NCBI RefSeq assembly: GCF_009733925.1
Contig: NZ_WOEI01000009.1
Location: 1-53,816 of the forward strand
Length of the DNA stretch: 53,816 nt
Source of the DNA: Streptobacillus canis
GTDB lineage: Bacteria; Fusobacteriota; Fusobacteriia; Fusobacteriales; Leptotrichiaceae
Direction: 5' to 3'
A program made the position numbers and the translations under genes. This document shows positions 17,309 through 26,249 of the stretch, piece after piece. Each line of letters starts with the position of its first letter. Within the stretch, counting starts at the first letter, position 1. The notes under the pieces are model-generated. The model ran no database searches and was not told where the DNA came from. It saw only the letters and a list, made by a program, of their open reading frames with translations.

Positions 17309-18928
17309 TTATCTATACAAATCATTGATTTGTTCTTGTAATTCTTCGTCTTCGATATATTCATCAAAGCTCATTTCTTTATATATTAAACCTTTAGGTG
17401 TAATTTCAATAATCTTATTTGCAACAGTTTCAATAAATTCATGATCATGTGTTGTAAATAATATAGTACCGTTAAATTTAGTTAAACCTTTATTTAATGA
17501 AGTAATTGATTCTAAGTCTAAATGGTCTGTAGGGTTGTCAAGAAGTAATACATTTGCACCTGATAACATCATTTTAGCTAACATACATCTAACTTTTTCT
17601 CCCCCAGAAAGTACTTTTGCTTCTTTTCTAGCTTCTTCACCAGAGAATAGCATACGGCCTAAAAATCCTCTAACATATTCTTCATGTTGATCTTTTGAAA
17701 ATTGTCTTAACCAATCAATTAAAGATAAGTCAACATTTTCAAAATACTCAGAGTTATCTTTAGGGAAATAACTTTGAGTAGTAGTCATACCCCATTCATA
17801 AGTTCCGGTATCTGGTTCGATTTCTCCTGCAAGGATTTGGAATAGAGTTGTTTTAGCTATATCATTTCTTGAAAGAATAGCAACTTTATCATTTGTATTA
17901 ATAGTAAAACTAATATTATCTAATACTAGTTCACCATCTATAGTTTTAGATAGGTTTTCAACTTTTAACATATTGTTTCCAGCTTCTCTTTCAGGTTTAA
18001 AATCAACATATGGGTACTTTCTATTAGATACTTGCATATCTTCTAATTGTAATTTTTCTAATTGTTTTTTTCTACTTGTTGCTTGTTTAGATTTTGATGC
18101 ATTAGCAGAGAATCTAGCAATAAATTCTTGTAATTCTTTTCTTTTTTGTTCAACTTTTTTATTTTGGTTTCTTAATAATTCTTGCATTAATTGTGAAGAC
18201 TCATACCAGAAGTTATAGTTTCCAACAAAAAGTTTAATTTTTCCATAATCAATGTCTGCAATGTGTGTACATACTTTATTTAAGAAGTGTCTATCATGAG
18301 ATACTATTAATACAGTTGTACTTTCAAGATCCATTATAAAATTTTCAAGCCAGTTAACAGCTTTTAAATCAAGTCCGTTTGTAGGCTCATCAAGAAGTAA
18401 TATATCTGGATTACCAAATAAGCTTTGAGCTAATAAGACTTTAACTTTTTCAGGTTCTGTTAATTCTTTCATAAGTTTATAGTGTAAATCAGGTGTTATA
18501 CCTAATCCATTTAATAATTTTTCAGCATTAGTTTCAGCTTCCCAACCATCTAAATCAGCAAATTCACCTTCTAGTTCTGAAATTTTAATTCCATCTTCAT
18601 CTGTAAATTCAGTCTTAGAGTATATTTCATTTCTTTCTTGCATTATTTGATAAAGTTTTTCATGGCCCATAATTACAACATCTAAAACCATGTTTTCTTC
18701 ATAAGCAAAGTGGTCTTGTTTTAAAAATGATATTCTTTTATTTTTATCTATAATAATTTCACCATTTGTAGAGTCAACTTCACCAGTTAATACTCTAAGA
18801 AATGTAGATTTACCAGCACCATTAGCACCTATAATTCCATAACAATTTCCTTCTGTAAATTTTATATTTACATCCTCGAATAATTTTCTTCCTCCAAATT
18901 GGACAGTTAAATTACTTGTAGTTATCAT
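17309..18928 (-). CDS. ykpA: ABC-F family ATP-binding protein, YkpA/YbiT type
   Basis: 539-aa soluble protein with two ABC domains and no membrane segment. ABC-F proteins act on the ribosomal E-site or in antibiotic protection. NBD1 has Walker A GANGAGKS, Walker B LLLDEPTNGLD, but a weak signature (LTEPEKVK). NBD2 keeps LSGGEKVR but has Walker A SRNDIAKTT instead of GxxGxGKS/T, and Walker B LLLDNPTDHLD with Asn for the catalytic Glu. The linker contains SANASKSKQATSRKKQL, typical of YbiT. Start 18928 has AAAGGA 6 nt upstream; a TTG at 18943 is less likely. Confidence 0.9.
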   Translation of the reverse strand: MITTSNLTVQFGGRKLFEDVNIKFTEGNCYGIIGANGAGKSTFLRVLTGEVDSTNGEIIIDKNKRISFLKQDHFAYEENMVLDVVIMGHEKLYQIMQERNEIYSKTEFTDEDGIKISELEGEFADLDGWEAETNAEKLLNGLGITPDLHYKLMKELTEPEKVKVLLAQSLFGNPDILLLDEPTNGLDLKAVNWLENFIMDLESTTVLIVSHDRHFLNKVCTHIADIDYGKIKLFVGNYNFWYESSQLMQELLRNQNKKVEQKRKELQEFIARFSANASKSKQATSRKKQLEKLQLEDMQVSNRKYPYVDFKPEREAGNNMLKVENLSKTIDGELVLDNISFTINTNDKVAILSRNDIAKTTLFQILAGEIEPDTGTYEWGMTTTQSYFPKDNSEYFENVDLSLIDWLRQFSKDQHEEYVRGFLGRMLFSGEEARKEAKVLSGGEKVRCMLAKMMLSGANVLLLDNPTDHLDLESITSLNKGLTKFNGTILFTTHDHEFIETVANKIIEITPKGLIYKEMSFDEYIEDEELQEQINDLYR

Positions 18929-18961
18929 ATTACATCCTTTCAATTATATTTTCTTCTATAT

Positions 18962-18990
18962 ATTATAGCAAATTATATTGATTTTTTCAA
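18962..18990 (-). promoter_or_regulatory. Promoter of the ABC-F gene
   Basis: On the minus strand TTGAAA (18985-18990) and TATAAT (18962-18967) are separated by exactly 17 bp, about 34 nt before the start codon. Confidence 0.8.
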
Positions 18991-19013
18991 ATTTTAAATA
19001 TACCCTAAAAAGG

Positions 19014-19043
19014 TTGCTTTTATTCGATTAATTATAGTATAAT
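19014..19043 (+). promoter_or_regulatory. Promoter of the nudix-mgtE operon
   Basis: TTGCTT (19014-19019), 18-bp spacer, TATAAT (19038-19043); 37 nt before the ATG. Divergent from the ABC-F promoter. Confidence 0.65.
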
Positions 19044-19079
19044 ATTAGTATAATTTAATGAAAAAAAGAGGTGATTAAA

Positions 19080-19616
19080 ATGGAAATACCAATAAAAGAT
19101 GGTTTTAAATTTTTAAAGGGAGCAATTAAGTATCATCCTACAACCAATGTGCCATTAGAGTATATTGTAAAAGATGATGCAGTATGCCTGACATTGTTTG
19201 ATGAGAACTTAGAAAAAGTTTTATTAGTAGAACAATATCGTCCAGGTGTTGATAAGGCTACTTTTGAAAATGTTGCAGGTATTATTGATCCAGGTGAATC
19301 TCCTTATTATGCTATAAATAGAGAATTGAAAGAAGAAACAGGATATAATCCTGAAGATGTATGTGACATGATAGAAATCAGAAATCCTATGTTAGTTGAC
19401 CCATATATGACACAGTTTATATATTTTTATGCAGCTAGATTAAAATCAAATGATATATTACCAGGTAATACAGACTTTGATGAGGGAGAGGATATAAAAT
19501 CACATTGGGTTAAAATAGATGAAATTGAGGAATATCTAATAGATATGAAAACATTATTAGCTGTAAAATATTTTTTACCTATCTTAAAAGAAATGAGGGT
19601 GAAAAATGAAAAATAA
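19080..19616 (+). CDS. Nudix hydrolase, ADP-ribose pyrophosphatase-like
   Basis: 178 aa. A complete Nudix box is visible (G-x5-E-x7-REL-x-EETG: GIIDPGESPYYAINRELKEETGY written in two parts as GIIDPGESPYYAINR and ELKEETGY). The overall arrangement, with a VEQYR strand before the box and an acidic C-terminal region, resembles NudF-type ADP-ribose pyrophosphatases. The ATG at 19080 has GAGGTG 6 nt before it; the GTG at 19071 is inside that site. Overlaps mgtE by 11 nt. Confidence 0.85.
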   Translation: MEIPIKDGFKFLKGAIKYHPTTNVPLEYIVKDDAVCLTLFDENLEKVLLVEQYRPGVDKATFENVAGIIDPGESPYYAINRELKEETGYNPEDVCDMIEIRNPMLVDPYMTQFIYFYAARLKSNDILPGNTDFDEGEDIKSHWVKIDEIEEYLIDMKTLLAVKYFLPILKEMRVKNEK

Positions 19617-21066
19617 TGTAGATATAGATAAATTAACACAAGAAGAAATTGATTTATTAAAACAAGAAATTAAGAATAGATTAGAACATGGTGAAGAAGA
19701 AGAATATTTTGAAGATGCGGATGATATAGATACAGAGGAAATAGCAGAAGATCTTCAAAATTTAGAATCTGAAGAAGAAGTTGAAGAATTTGTTGAAGAA
19801 CACCATACAGTAGATATTGCTGATTCATTTTATGAAATAGAAGATGATTCAGAACTTTTAAGAGTATTTAAATTATTTAGTGAAGAAGCACAAATAGAAA
19901 TATTTGAACAAGCAGATGAAGAACTACAAATTCGTATTTTAAATTTACTTGATTTAGAAGAATCAATTGATATTTTAACTTATTTACCACCAGATGATGT
20001 TGCCGATATTTTAGGTTCATTAGAATTAAGAAAAAGTAAAGAAATATTAGATAATATGAAAAGATCTGATGCAAATAAAATCAGATTGCTATTAGGTTAT
20101 GCAGATGATACTGCAGGGGGGATAATGACCACTCAGTATATTGCATTTAAGAAAAACCTTAAAATTAAAGACATTATGGAAAAAATAAAAGTTATTGGTC
20201 CTAAAACAGAATATATAGAAACTATATTTGTATTAGATGAAGAGTCAAGATTATTTGGAGAAGCCGATTTACGTGATATTTTAATAGCATCAGATGATAC
20301 AATTTTAGAAGAAATAACAGATGAAAATATTATTTATGTTGATCCATATTATGATCAAGAAAAAGTTGCACAAATAGTTTCTAGATATGGATTAAAAGTT
20401 GTTCCTGTAGTTAATAGAAAAGGTAATATGTTAGGAATAATTACGATAGATGACGTTATTGATGTAATTAATGAAGAAAATACAGAGGATATCTTGAAAT
20501 TACACGGGGCAGGGGATGATGAGACTTTAGAAACAACATTAAAAGATAGTGTTTCAAAAAGACTGCCTTGGTTAGCGATTAATTTAGTAACAGCATTTTT
20601 AGCTTCATTTACAGTAGGATTATTTTCAGAGACAATAGATGCGGTTGTAGCACTTGCTGTTTCTATGCCTATAGTATCAGGAATGGGTGGAAATGCAGGA
20701 ACTCAAAGTTTAGCTGTTACAATTAGATCGATTGCGCTTGACGAGAGCGATAGTGATGATAGTTGGAAAATATCTTTAAAATATATTGCTTTAGGATTTA
20801 TAAATGGTATAGTTTTAGGAGTAATATGTGCGATTGCAATTTATTTCTTTTATAAGAGTTTTTATCTAAGCTTTGTAATATTTTTAGCGATGATTGGAAA
20901 TTGTGTAATTGCATGTTTAGTTGGATATCTTATACCAGTTGGTCTAAAATTAGCAAAGATAGATCCAGCAATGGCTTCAGCAGTTGTATTAACAACAATT
21001 ACAGACATTTGTGGATTTTTCTTATTCTTAGGTTTAGCAACAGTATTTTTAGATAAATTAGTATAG
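19606..21066 (+). CDS. mgtE: Magnesium transporter MgtE
   Basis: 486-aa Mg2+ channel/transporter of the inner membrane. It has a very acidic N-terminus (about 20-65), the MgtE N domain (about 65-135: LPPDDVADILGSL), a CBS pair (about 150-275) that senses Mg2+, then a membrane domain with about five helices from 305. Conserved PIVSGMGGNAGTQS pore segment and DPAMASAVVLTTITD near the end. Good GAGGGTG Shine-Dalgarno inside the nudix gene. No M-box riboswitch is seen upstream. Confidence 0.96.
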   Translation: MKNNVDIDKLTQEEIDLLKQEIKNRLEHGEEEEYFEDADDIDTEEIAEDLQNLESEEEVEEFVEEHHTVDIADSFYEIEDDSELLRVFKLFSEEAQIEIFEQADEELQIRILNLLDLEESIDILTYLPPDDVADILGSLELRKSKEILDNMKRSDANKIRLLLGYADDTAGGIMTTQYIAFKKNLKIKDIMEKIKVIGPKTEYIETIFVLDEESRLFGEADLRDILIASDDTILEEITDENIIYVDPYYDQEKVAQIVSRYGLKVVPVVNRKGNMLGIITIDDVIDVINEENTEDILKLHGAGDDETLETTLKDSVSKRLPWLAINLVTAFLASFTVGLFSETIDAVVALAVSMPIVSGMGGNAGTQSLAVTIRSIALDESDSDDSWKISLKYIALGFINGIVLGVICAIAIYFFYKSFYLSFVIFLAMIGNCVIACLVGYLIPVGLKLAKIDPAMASAVVLTTITDICGFFLFLGLATVFLDKLV

Positions 21067-21074
21067 GAGAATAG

Positions 21075-21506
21075 ATGGTAAGATTTTTAGTTGTATTTTT
21101 TTTAACAAGTATAGTAATTAGAATAACTAGAAAAATTATGCAAACTTATAATGATAAATTTGAAAAAGTAGTAGGAATAAATAATGAGCTTATTATTACA
21201 AAAAGAGATTTATTTACTATTAAAAATATTTATATTGATCTTTATGAAGTAAAAGATATTCTAGTAAATTCTCTTTCTTTTAATTCAACATCTGAAGGAG
21301 CTAGAATAAATAAGTTTAAAATTATTTTGTTAGTTGGAGATAAAAAATTATTTATTAATAAAAAAAATAATGTTTTAAAAATAATAAAAGCAATAAAACT
21401 TTTAGATGAAAGTCTATATTATAAAGTTTTAGATAAAACAGTATTTGTTTTTGATCCAATAAGATATACTCTTGAAAAAGAGATGGAGGATATAAAAGTT
21501 GATTGA
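21075..21506 (+). CDS. Small membrane-anchored protein, unknown
   Basis: 143 aa, family not recognised. N-terminal hydrophobic segment (residues 3-16) followed by basic residues, then a strand-rich soluble part (DLYEVKDILVNSLSF, KLFINKKNNVLKIIKAIKLLDE) with a PH-like feel but no identifiable motif. GGAG before the ATG; its end overlaps the next gene by 8 nt. Position between mgtE and the YgjP-like gene gives no function. Confidence 0.75.
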   Translation: MVRFLVVFFLTSIVIRITRKIMQTYNDKFEKVVGINNELIITKRDLFTIKNIYIDLYEVKDILVNSLSFNSTSEGARINKFKIILLVGDKKLFINKKNNVLKIIKAIKLLDESLYYKVLDKTVFVFDPIRYTLEKEMEDIKVD

Positions 21507-22170
21507 GAAAATACTTGGTTATGAAGTAGAAAGAAAAAAAGTAAAAAACATTAATTTAAGGGTAAGAAGTGATTTAAGTATATATATATCTGCACCATTA
21601 AATATTGATAATTATTATATAGAGCAGTTTATATTATCAAAAAAAGATTGGATAGATAAGAATATACAGAAGTTTAAAGTATATAAAGAGAATGTTCAAG
21701 AAGAAACTTTTGAAGATTCTACTAAGATAAAATTTTTAGGGAAATATTTTAGTTTAAATATTATTGAAAATACTTATGATAATGTAAATATTTCAGAAGA
21801 TAGAATTATTATAAATACTAAAAATAACGAATTTAATTATAAAAAGAAGCTTATAGAACAATTTTATTATAAAGAAGCAGAAAAACTTTTTAAACAGAGA
21901 ATAGAAATTTATTTATCAGTTATGAATGAAAAAATTGATAGATTAATAATAAAGACTATTAAAGGAAAGTGGGGTTATTGTAAGCCAACTGAGAAAATAA
22001 TAGCGTTAAATACAAATTTAATAAAACGTTCATTATTTGAAATTGATTATGTTATAATACATGAGTTGGCACATCTAAAGCATCCAAATCATAGTGTAAA
22101 TTTTTATAGGCACATTGAAAAATATATGAAAAATTATAAGGATGCGGAAACAAAATTAAAATACAGGTAG
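21499..22170 (+). CDS. YgjP-type metallopeptidase-fold protein
   Basis: 223 aa with the DUF45/YgjP (WLM-like zincin) pattern: IKTIKGKWGYCKP, then HELAHLKHPNHSVNFYRHIEKY, where HExxH plus the downstream His bind zinc. E. coli YgjP has been annotated as a UTP pyrophosphatase, so peptidase activity should not be assumed. Starts at TTG 21499: GGAGG lies 9 nt upstream and no better ATG exists before the conserved YEVERKKVKNINLRV segment. Overlaps the preceding gene by 8 nt. Confidence 0.85.
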   Translation: MIEKILGYEVERKKVKNINLRVRSDLSIYISAPLNIDNYYIEQFILSKKDWIDKNIQKFKVYKENVQEETFEDSTKIKFLGKYFSLNIIENTYDNVNISEDRIIINTKNNEFNYKKKLIEQFYYKEAEKLFKQRIEIYLSVMNEKIDRLIIKTIKGKWGYCKPTEKIIALNTNLIKRSLFEIDYVIIHELAHLKHPNHSVNFYRHIEKYMKNYKDAETKLKYR

Positions 22171-22177
22171 GTGTAAT

Positions 22178-23011
22178 ATGAATTCAATAAATAATTATAA
22201 ACCAAGTTATAAGAGTATTTCAGCTGGTATCATAGCTGTATTGGCGATTGTTTCAATTGTATTAAGCTGTTATACTGTAAATACAGGGGAGGTAGCAGTT
22301 ATTTCTACTTTTGGTAAAGTAAATAAAATCGAGGGTGAAGGACTTAATTTTAAAATACCTTTTATACAGTCAAAAGATATGTTGGAGATTAGGGAAAGAA
22401 TTTATGATTTTACAAAAGAAAATGGAGAAGATTTATCTTTAAATGTTTCAACAAAAGATATACAAACTGTAAATATTGAACTAAATGTTCAAGCAAGTAT
22501 TTCTGATCCTGAAAAATTATATAAAGCTTTTCGTGGAAATCATGAATCTAGATTCATAAGACCTAGAGTAAGAGAAATAGTACAAGCCACAATATCTAAA
22601 TATACAATTGAGGAATTTGTTTCGAAAAGAACAGAAATTTCAAGATTAATATTTGAAGACTTAAAAGATGATTTTGAAACTTATGGTCTAAATGTATCTA
22701 ATATTTCTATTGTTAATCATGACTTTTCTGATGAATATGAAAAAGCAATTGAACAGAAGAAAGTAGCAGAACAAGCAGTAGAAAAAGCAAAAGCAGAACA
22801 AGAAAAATTATCTGTTGAAGCAGAAAATAGAGTAAAATTAGCTGAGTATAATTTAAAAGAAAAAGAATTACAAGCAAAGGCGAATCAAATTGAAAGTAAT
22901 TCGTTAAGTAAACAATTATTACAAAAAATGGCAATTGAAAAATGGAATGGAGAATTACCTAAAGTTCAAGATGGTTCTTCTTCAATTTTAATAAATGATG
23001 TTATAAGATAG
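22178..23011 (+). CDS. SPFH/prohibitin-family membrane protein
   Basis: 277 aa. One N-terminal transmembrane helix (about 15-37), then an SPFH domain (NTGEVAVISTFGKVNKI through the FVSKRTEIS segment) and a C-terminal coiled coil rich in Lys/Glu/Ala (about 190-245). Resembles bacterial prohibitin/HflC-type scaffolds that organise membrane microdomains or hold proteases. No HflK or FtsH is adjacent. Good AGGTG before the ATG. Confidence 0.88.
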   Translation: MNSINNYKPSYKSISAGIIAVLAIVSIVLSCYTVNTGEVAVISTFGKVNKIEGEGLNFKIPFIQSKDMLEIRERIYDFTKENGEDLSLNVSTKDIQTVNIELNVQASISDPEKLYKAFRGNHESRFIRPRVREIVQATISKYTIEEFVSKRTEISRLIFEDLKDDFETYGLNVSNISIVNHDFSDEYEKAIEQKKVAEQAVEKAKAEQEKLSVEAENRVKLAEYNLKEKELQAKANQIESNSLSKQLLQKMAIEKWNGELPKVQDGSSSILINDVIR

Positions 23012-23024
23012 AAAGAGGTAAAAT

Positions 23025-23528
23025 ATGAAAGTAAAAATGACGACAAACAAAGGGATAATTAATTTGAATTTATTTGAAGATGCGGCACCAGTAACAGTTG
23101 CTAATTTCGTTAATTTAATTAGTAGAGGATATTATGATGGTTTAAAATTTCATAGAGTAATTGAAGATTTTATGGCGCAAGGTGGAGATCCTACAGGAAC
23201 TGGAATGGGTGGTCCTGGGTATGCATTTGGTGATGAATTCTTTAATGGATATGTATTTGATAAACCTGGATATTTAGCAATGGCTAATGCAGGGCCAAAT
23301 ACAAATGGGTCTCAATTTTTTATAACTACAGTAATAACAGGATGGTTAAATAATAATCACACAATATTTGGTGAAGTAGAATCTGAAGCTGATTTAAAAG
23401 TTGTAAAAGAATTAGTTACTGGAGATATAATGGAAAAAGTTGAAATAACAGAAACAAACGAAGAGTATTTAAAAGAAGTAGAACATGTAATTGCTGAATT
23501 TAACAAAGCTTTAGATAAAAATAAATAG
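23025..23528 (+). CDS. ppiB: Peptidyl-prolyl cis-trans isomerase (cyclophilin)
   Basis: 167-aa cyclophilin that isomerises X-Pro bonds. Active-site segments [39 protein letters not shown] and the W of [13 protein letters not shown] are all present. No signal peptide, so cytoplasmic. Starts 13 nt after the SPFH gene with GAGG upstream. Confidence 0.95.
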   Translation: MKVKMTTNKGIINLNLFEDAAPVTVANFVNLISRGYYDGLKFHRVIEDFMAQGGDPTGTGMGGPGYAFGDEFFNGYVFDKPGYLAMANAGPNTNGSQFFITTVITGWLNNNHTIFGEVESEADLKVVKELVTGDIMEKVEITETNEEYLKEVEHVIAEFNKALDKNK

Positions 23529-23538
23529 GAGAAAAAGA

Positions 23539-24570
23539 ATGAATACATTAGATTATTTATTAAAATTAACTAGCATTCCTTCGCCAACAGGTTATACAAA
23601 AAATATAATGAAATTTGTTTATGATGAAATAAAAAGTTTTGGTTTATTTCCTCAATATACAAATAAAGGGGCTGTAATGGTTACTTTAAAAGGTATTGAT
23701 GATGAGAAACATCGTATTGTAACAGCTCATTTAGATACCTTAGGTGCAATGGTGAGAGCAATTAAACCAAACGGTCGCCTTAAAATAGATTTAATTGGAG
23801 GTTTTACATTTAATTCTATAGAAGGAGAAAATTGTAAAATTCATGTTTCAAAAAATGAAAAAGCTATTGATGGAACTATATTAATGCATCAAACTAGTGT
23901 TCATGTATATAAAAATGCAGGAACTATTGAAAGAAATCAAACTAATATTGAGGTAAGAATTGATGAAAAAGTAACTAGTGAAAAAGAAACTAGAGATTTA
24001 GGTATAGAAGTAGGAGATTTTATTTCTTTTGATCCAAGAACTGTAGTTACAGACAGTGGGTTCATTAAGAGTAGACATTTAGATGATAAAATAAGTGCTG
24101 CAATAATGCTAAATTTACTTAAAGATTATTCTGAAAATAAAATAATTTTACCTAATACAACACATTTTTACTTCAGTAATAATGAAGAAATTGGCTATGG
24201 AGCAAATTCGAGTATACCAGAAAATGTTGTTGAATATTTAGCAATTGATATGGGAGCTATGGGTGATGATCAACAAACAGATGAATATACTGTTTCAATT
24301 TGTGTGAAAGATGCTTCAGGTCCATATCATTATGAATTACGTCAACATTTGGTTAATTTATCAGAAAAAAATAATATTGGTTATAAATTAGATATATATC
24401 CATATTATGGAAGTGATGCTTCAAGTGCAATGAGAGCAGGAATTGATGTTAGACATGCTTTAATAGGTGCTGGTGTTGAATCTTCACATTCTTATGAAAG
24501 AAGTCACATAGATTCAGTAAAAGCAACTGAAAAATTAGTAGATGTTTATTTAAAAAGTAATTTAATATAA
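23539..24570 (+). CDS. M42 family aminopeptidase
   Basis: 343-aa dinuclear metallo-aminopeptidase of the M42 (FrvX/YsdC/PepA-glutamyl) family. Metal ligands are visible in VTAHLDTLGAM, RHLDDKISA, the FSNNEEIGYG pair of Glu, and GVESSHSYERSH near the end. Cytoplasmic peptide recycling is the usual role. GGAG before the ATG; followed by a terminator that closes the plus-strand series. Confidence 0.92.
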   Translation: MNTLDYLLKLTSIPSPTGYTKNIMKFVYDEIKSFGLFPQYTNKGAVMVTLKGIDDEKHRIVTAHLDTLGAMVRAIKPNGRLKIDLIGGFTFNSIEGENCKIHVSKNEKAIDGTILMHQTSVHVYKNAGTIERNQTNIEVRIDEKVTSEKETRDLGIEVGDFISFDPRTVVTDSGFIKSRHLDDKISAAIMLNLLKDYSENKIILPNTTHFYFSNNEEIGYGANSSIPENVVEYLAIDMGAMGDDQQTDEYTVSICVKDASGPYHYELRQHLVNLSEKNNIGYKLDIYPYYGSDASSAMRAGIDVRHALIGAGVESSHSYERSHIDSVKATEKLVDVYLKSNLI

Positions 24571-24594
24571 AAAGCTATTCATATGAATAGCTTT
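24571..24594. terminator. Bidirectional terminator between M42 and dNK genes
   Basis: Perfect palindrome with 10-bp arms (24571-24580, 24585-24594) and a 4-nt loop, followed by TATTTTA on the plus strand; it overlaps the kinase stop codon. Confidence 0.75.
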
Positions 24595-25219
24595 ATTTTA
24601 TATTATTTTCAAGTTTTGATAATTTTTCATCAATTAAACTTAAAATATATTCTCTATCTTTTTCATTGTTAACAAAATCGATTTCATCTACATTTATAGT
24701 TATTATTTCAGATATATTATAATTTTTAAAATATTCTCTATAATGTCTATCTAAACTTTCCCAATAGTCTCTAGGAACGATTTGCTCGTAATCTCTACCT
24801 CTTTTTTTAATCTTAGCTAAAGCAGATTCTACAGAAGTTTCTAAATAGATCATCAATGCTGGTTTTTCAACATGTTCTAACATATTAAAAAGTAATTCTT
24901 CATATAATTCAAATTCTTCTTGTGTCATGTCTCCATCTTCAACAAGCATTTTAGAGAAGATTACATCTCCATAAATAGATCTATCCATAACACATCTACC
25001 TAATTTTGACGCATTCTTTATCATTTGGAATCTTTTATTTAAGAAAAATATTTGTAATGGGAAAGACCATCTTTTTCTATCATAATAATACTTATCTAGA
25101 ATAGGATTATTTACAACAGGTTCTTCATACAATATAGAATCATATTTCTCTGCTAATATTTTTCCTAAAGAAGATTTTCCAACACCAACAACTCCATCAA
25201 CACAAATTATTCCTTTCAT
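24593..25219 (-). CDS. Deoxynucleoside kinase
   Basis: 208 aa. Phosphorylates deoxynucleosides for salvage. P-loop GVVGVGKSS at the N-terminus, the DRSIYGD motif, and an Arg-rich lid KIKKRGRDYEQ match the dNK/deoxyguanosine-deoxyadenosine kinase family; base specificity cannot be read by eye. Start 25219 is chosen for its AAGGAG; the frame is open further to 25306, but that part has no conserved sequence. The thymidine kinase gene at 45239 would complement it. Confidence 0.9.
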   Translation of the reverse strand: MKGIICVDGVVGVGKSSLGKILAEKYDSILYEEPVVNNPILDKYYYDRKRWSFPLQIFFLNKRFQMIKNASKLGRCVMDRSIYGDVIFSKMLVEDGDMTQEEFELYEELLFNMLEHVEKPALMIYLETSVESALAKIKKRGRDYEQIVPRDYWESLDRHYREYFKNYNISEIITINVDEIDFVNNEKDREYILSLIDEKLSKLENNIK

Positions 25220-25340
25220 TACACTCTCCTTAATTTTTATATTTTTAAAATAATCTTCATAATAACTTTTATGCATTACATTAATACTCCTATTTAAATA
25301 TTTCAATAAATTATACCATGAGAATATGATATAAACAATC

Positions 25341-26207
25341 TTATTTTTTTATTAATTCATAATCATCAAGATAAGAGAAGTGTTTACTTTTATATTTAAA
25401 ACCTAAGATTTTTTCAATATTTACATTGAAAGTAGAAGAGAGAATTTTCTTTTTAATATTTGGGTTAAATCTAGATAAATTCTCAATAAGTTCTTTAGTT
25501 TCACGTCTTTTACTTGAAGTTTTTTCAGCAGCAACTGTACAGCCGCAATTCATAGCTTGAATACCATTATTTTTTACAAATTTTATGATATTTTTTTCCT
25601 CAACGTAGAATAGAGGTCTAATCAGCTCTATATTAAAATTATCGGACCTTAATTTTGGTAACATAGTTTCATATTTACCCATATAAAACATAGACATTAG
25701 AGTAGTTTCAATTACATCATCTAAATGATGACCTAAGGCAAGTTTATTACAGCCAAGTTCTGTAGCTTTGTTATAAAGAGACCCACGACGCATTTTAGCA
25801 CACATATAACAAGGATAATCCTTAGCAATTTTACCAGCAACTTCAAATATATTATCATTATATATATGACAAGGGATATTTAAGTGGTCAAGGTTAAATT
25901 TTAAATTATCTAGGTTACGTTGATTAAATCCAGGGTTCATAGCAATAAAAACTAAATCAAATTTTGTATTTGAAGCTCTTTGTAATTCTTGAAATAGTTT
26001 TGCTAATAATAATGAATCTTTACCTCCTGATATTGCAACAGCAATTTTATCATTTTCATTGACCAATTCAAAATCTTTTAAAGCTTTAATAAAAGGAGAC
26101 CATAAATATTCTCTATATTTTTTTTGTATACTTTTTTCAATTATATCTAAAGGTTGTATTGGAACTTCTGGGAGTATAATAGGGCAGTTTGTATTTCCTA
26201 AAGACAT
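25341..26207 (-). CDS. ttcA: TtcA-like tRNA thiolation protein
   Basis: 288-aa PP-loop ATPase with SGGKDS near residue 58, a CYMCAKMRRG segment with the CxxC used for an Fe-S cluster, and NCGCTVA further on. This matches the TtcA/TtuA superfamily, which makes 2-thiocytidine-32 in tRNA. The second cysteine motif (CGC) differs from the CPCNxC of E. coli TtcA, so exact target is uncertain. ATG 26207 has AAAGGAG 6 nt upstream; the ATG at 26213 would touch it. Confidence 0.85.
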   Translation of the reverse strand: MSLGNTNCPIILPEVPIQPLDIIEKSIQKKYREYLWSPFIKALKDFELVNENDKIAVAISGGKDSLLLAKLFQELQRASNTKFDLVFIAMNPGFNQRNLDNLKFNLDHLNIPCHIYNDNIFEVAGKIAKDYPCYMCAKMRRGSLYNKATELGCNKLALGHHLDDVIETTLMSMFYMGKYETMLPKLRSDNFNIELIRPLFYVEEKNIIKFVKNNGIQAMNCGCTVAAEKTSSKRRETKELIENLSRFNPNIKKKILSSTFNVNIEKILGFKYKSKHFSYLDDYELIKK

Positions 26208-26249
26208 TTTCATCTCCTTTCTATTTATACATAAGGTATATTATCGGAC

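Noticed and set aside
25220..25306. N-terminal extension of the deoxynucleoside kinase
   Set aside because: Strong AAGGAG lies before the internal ATG at 25219, and the P-loop starts right after it, as in the family.
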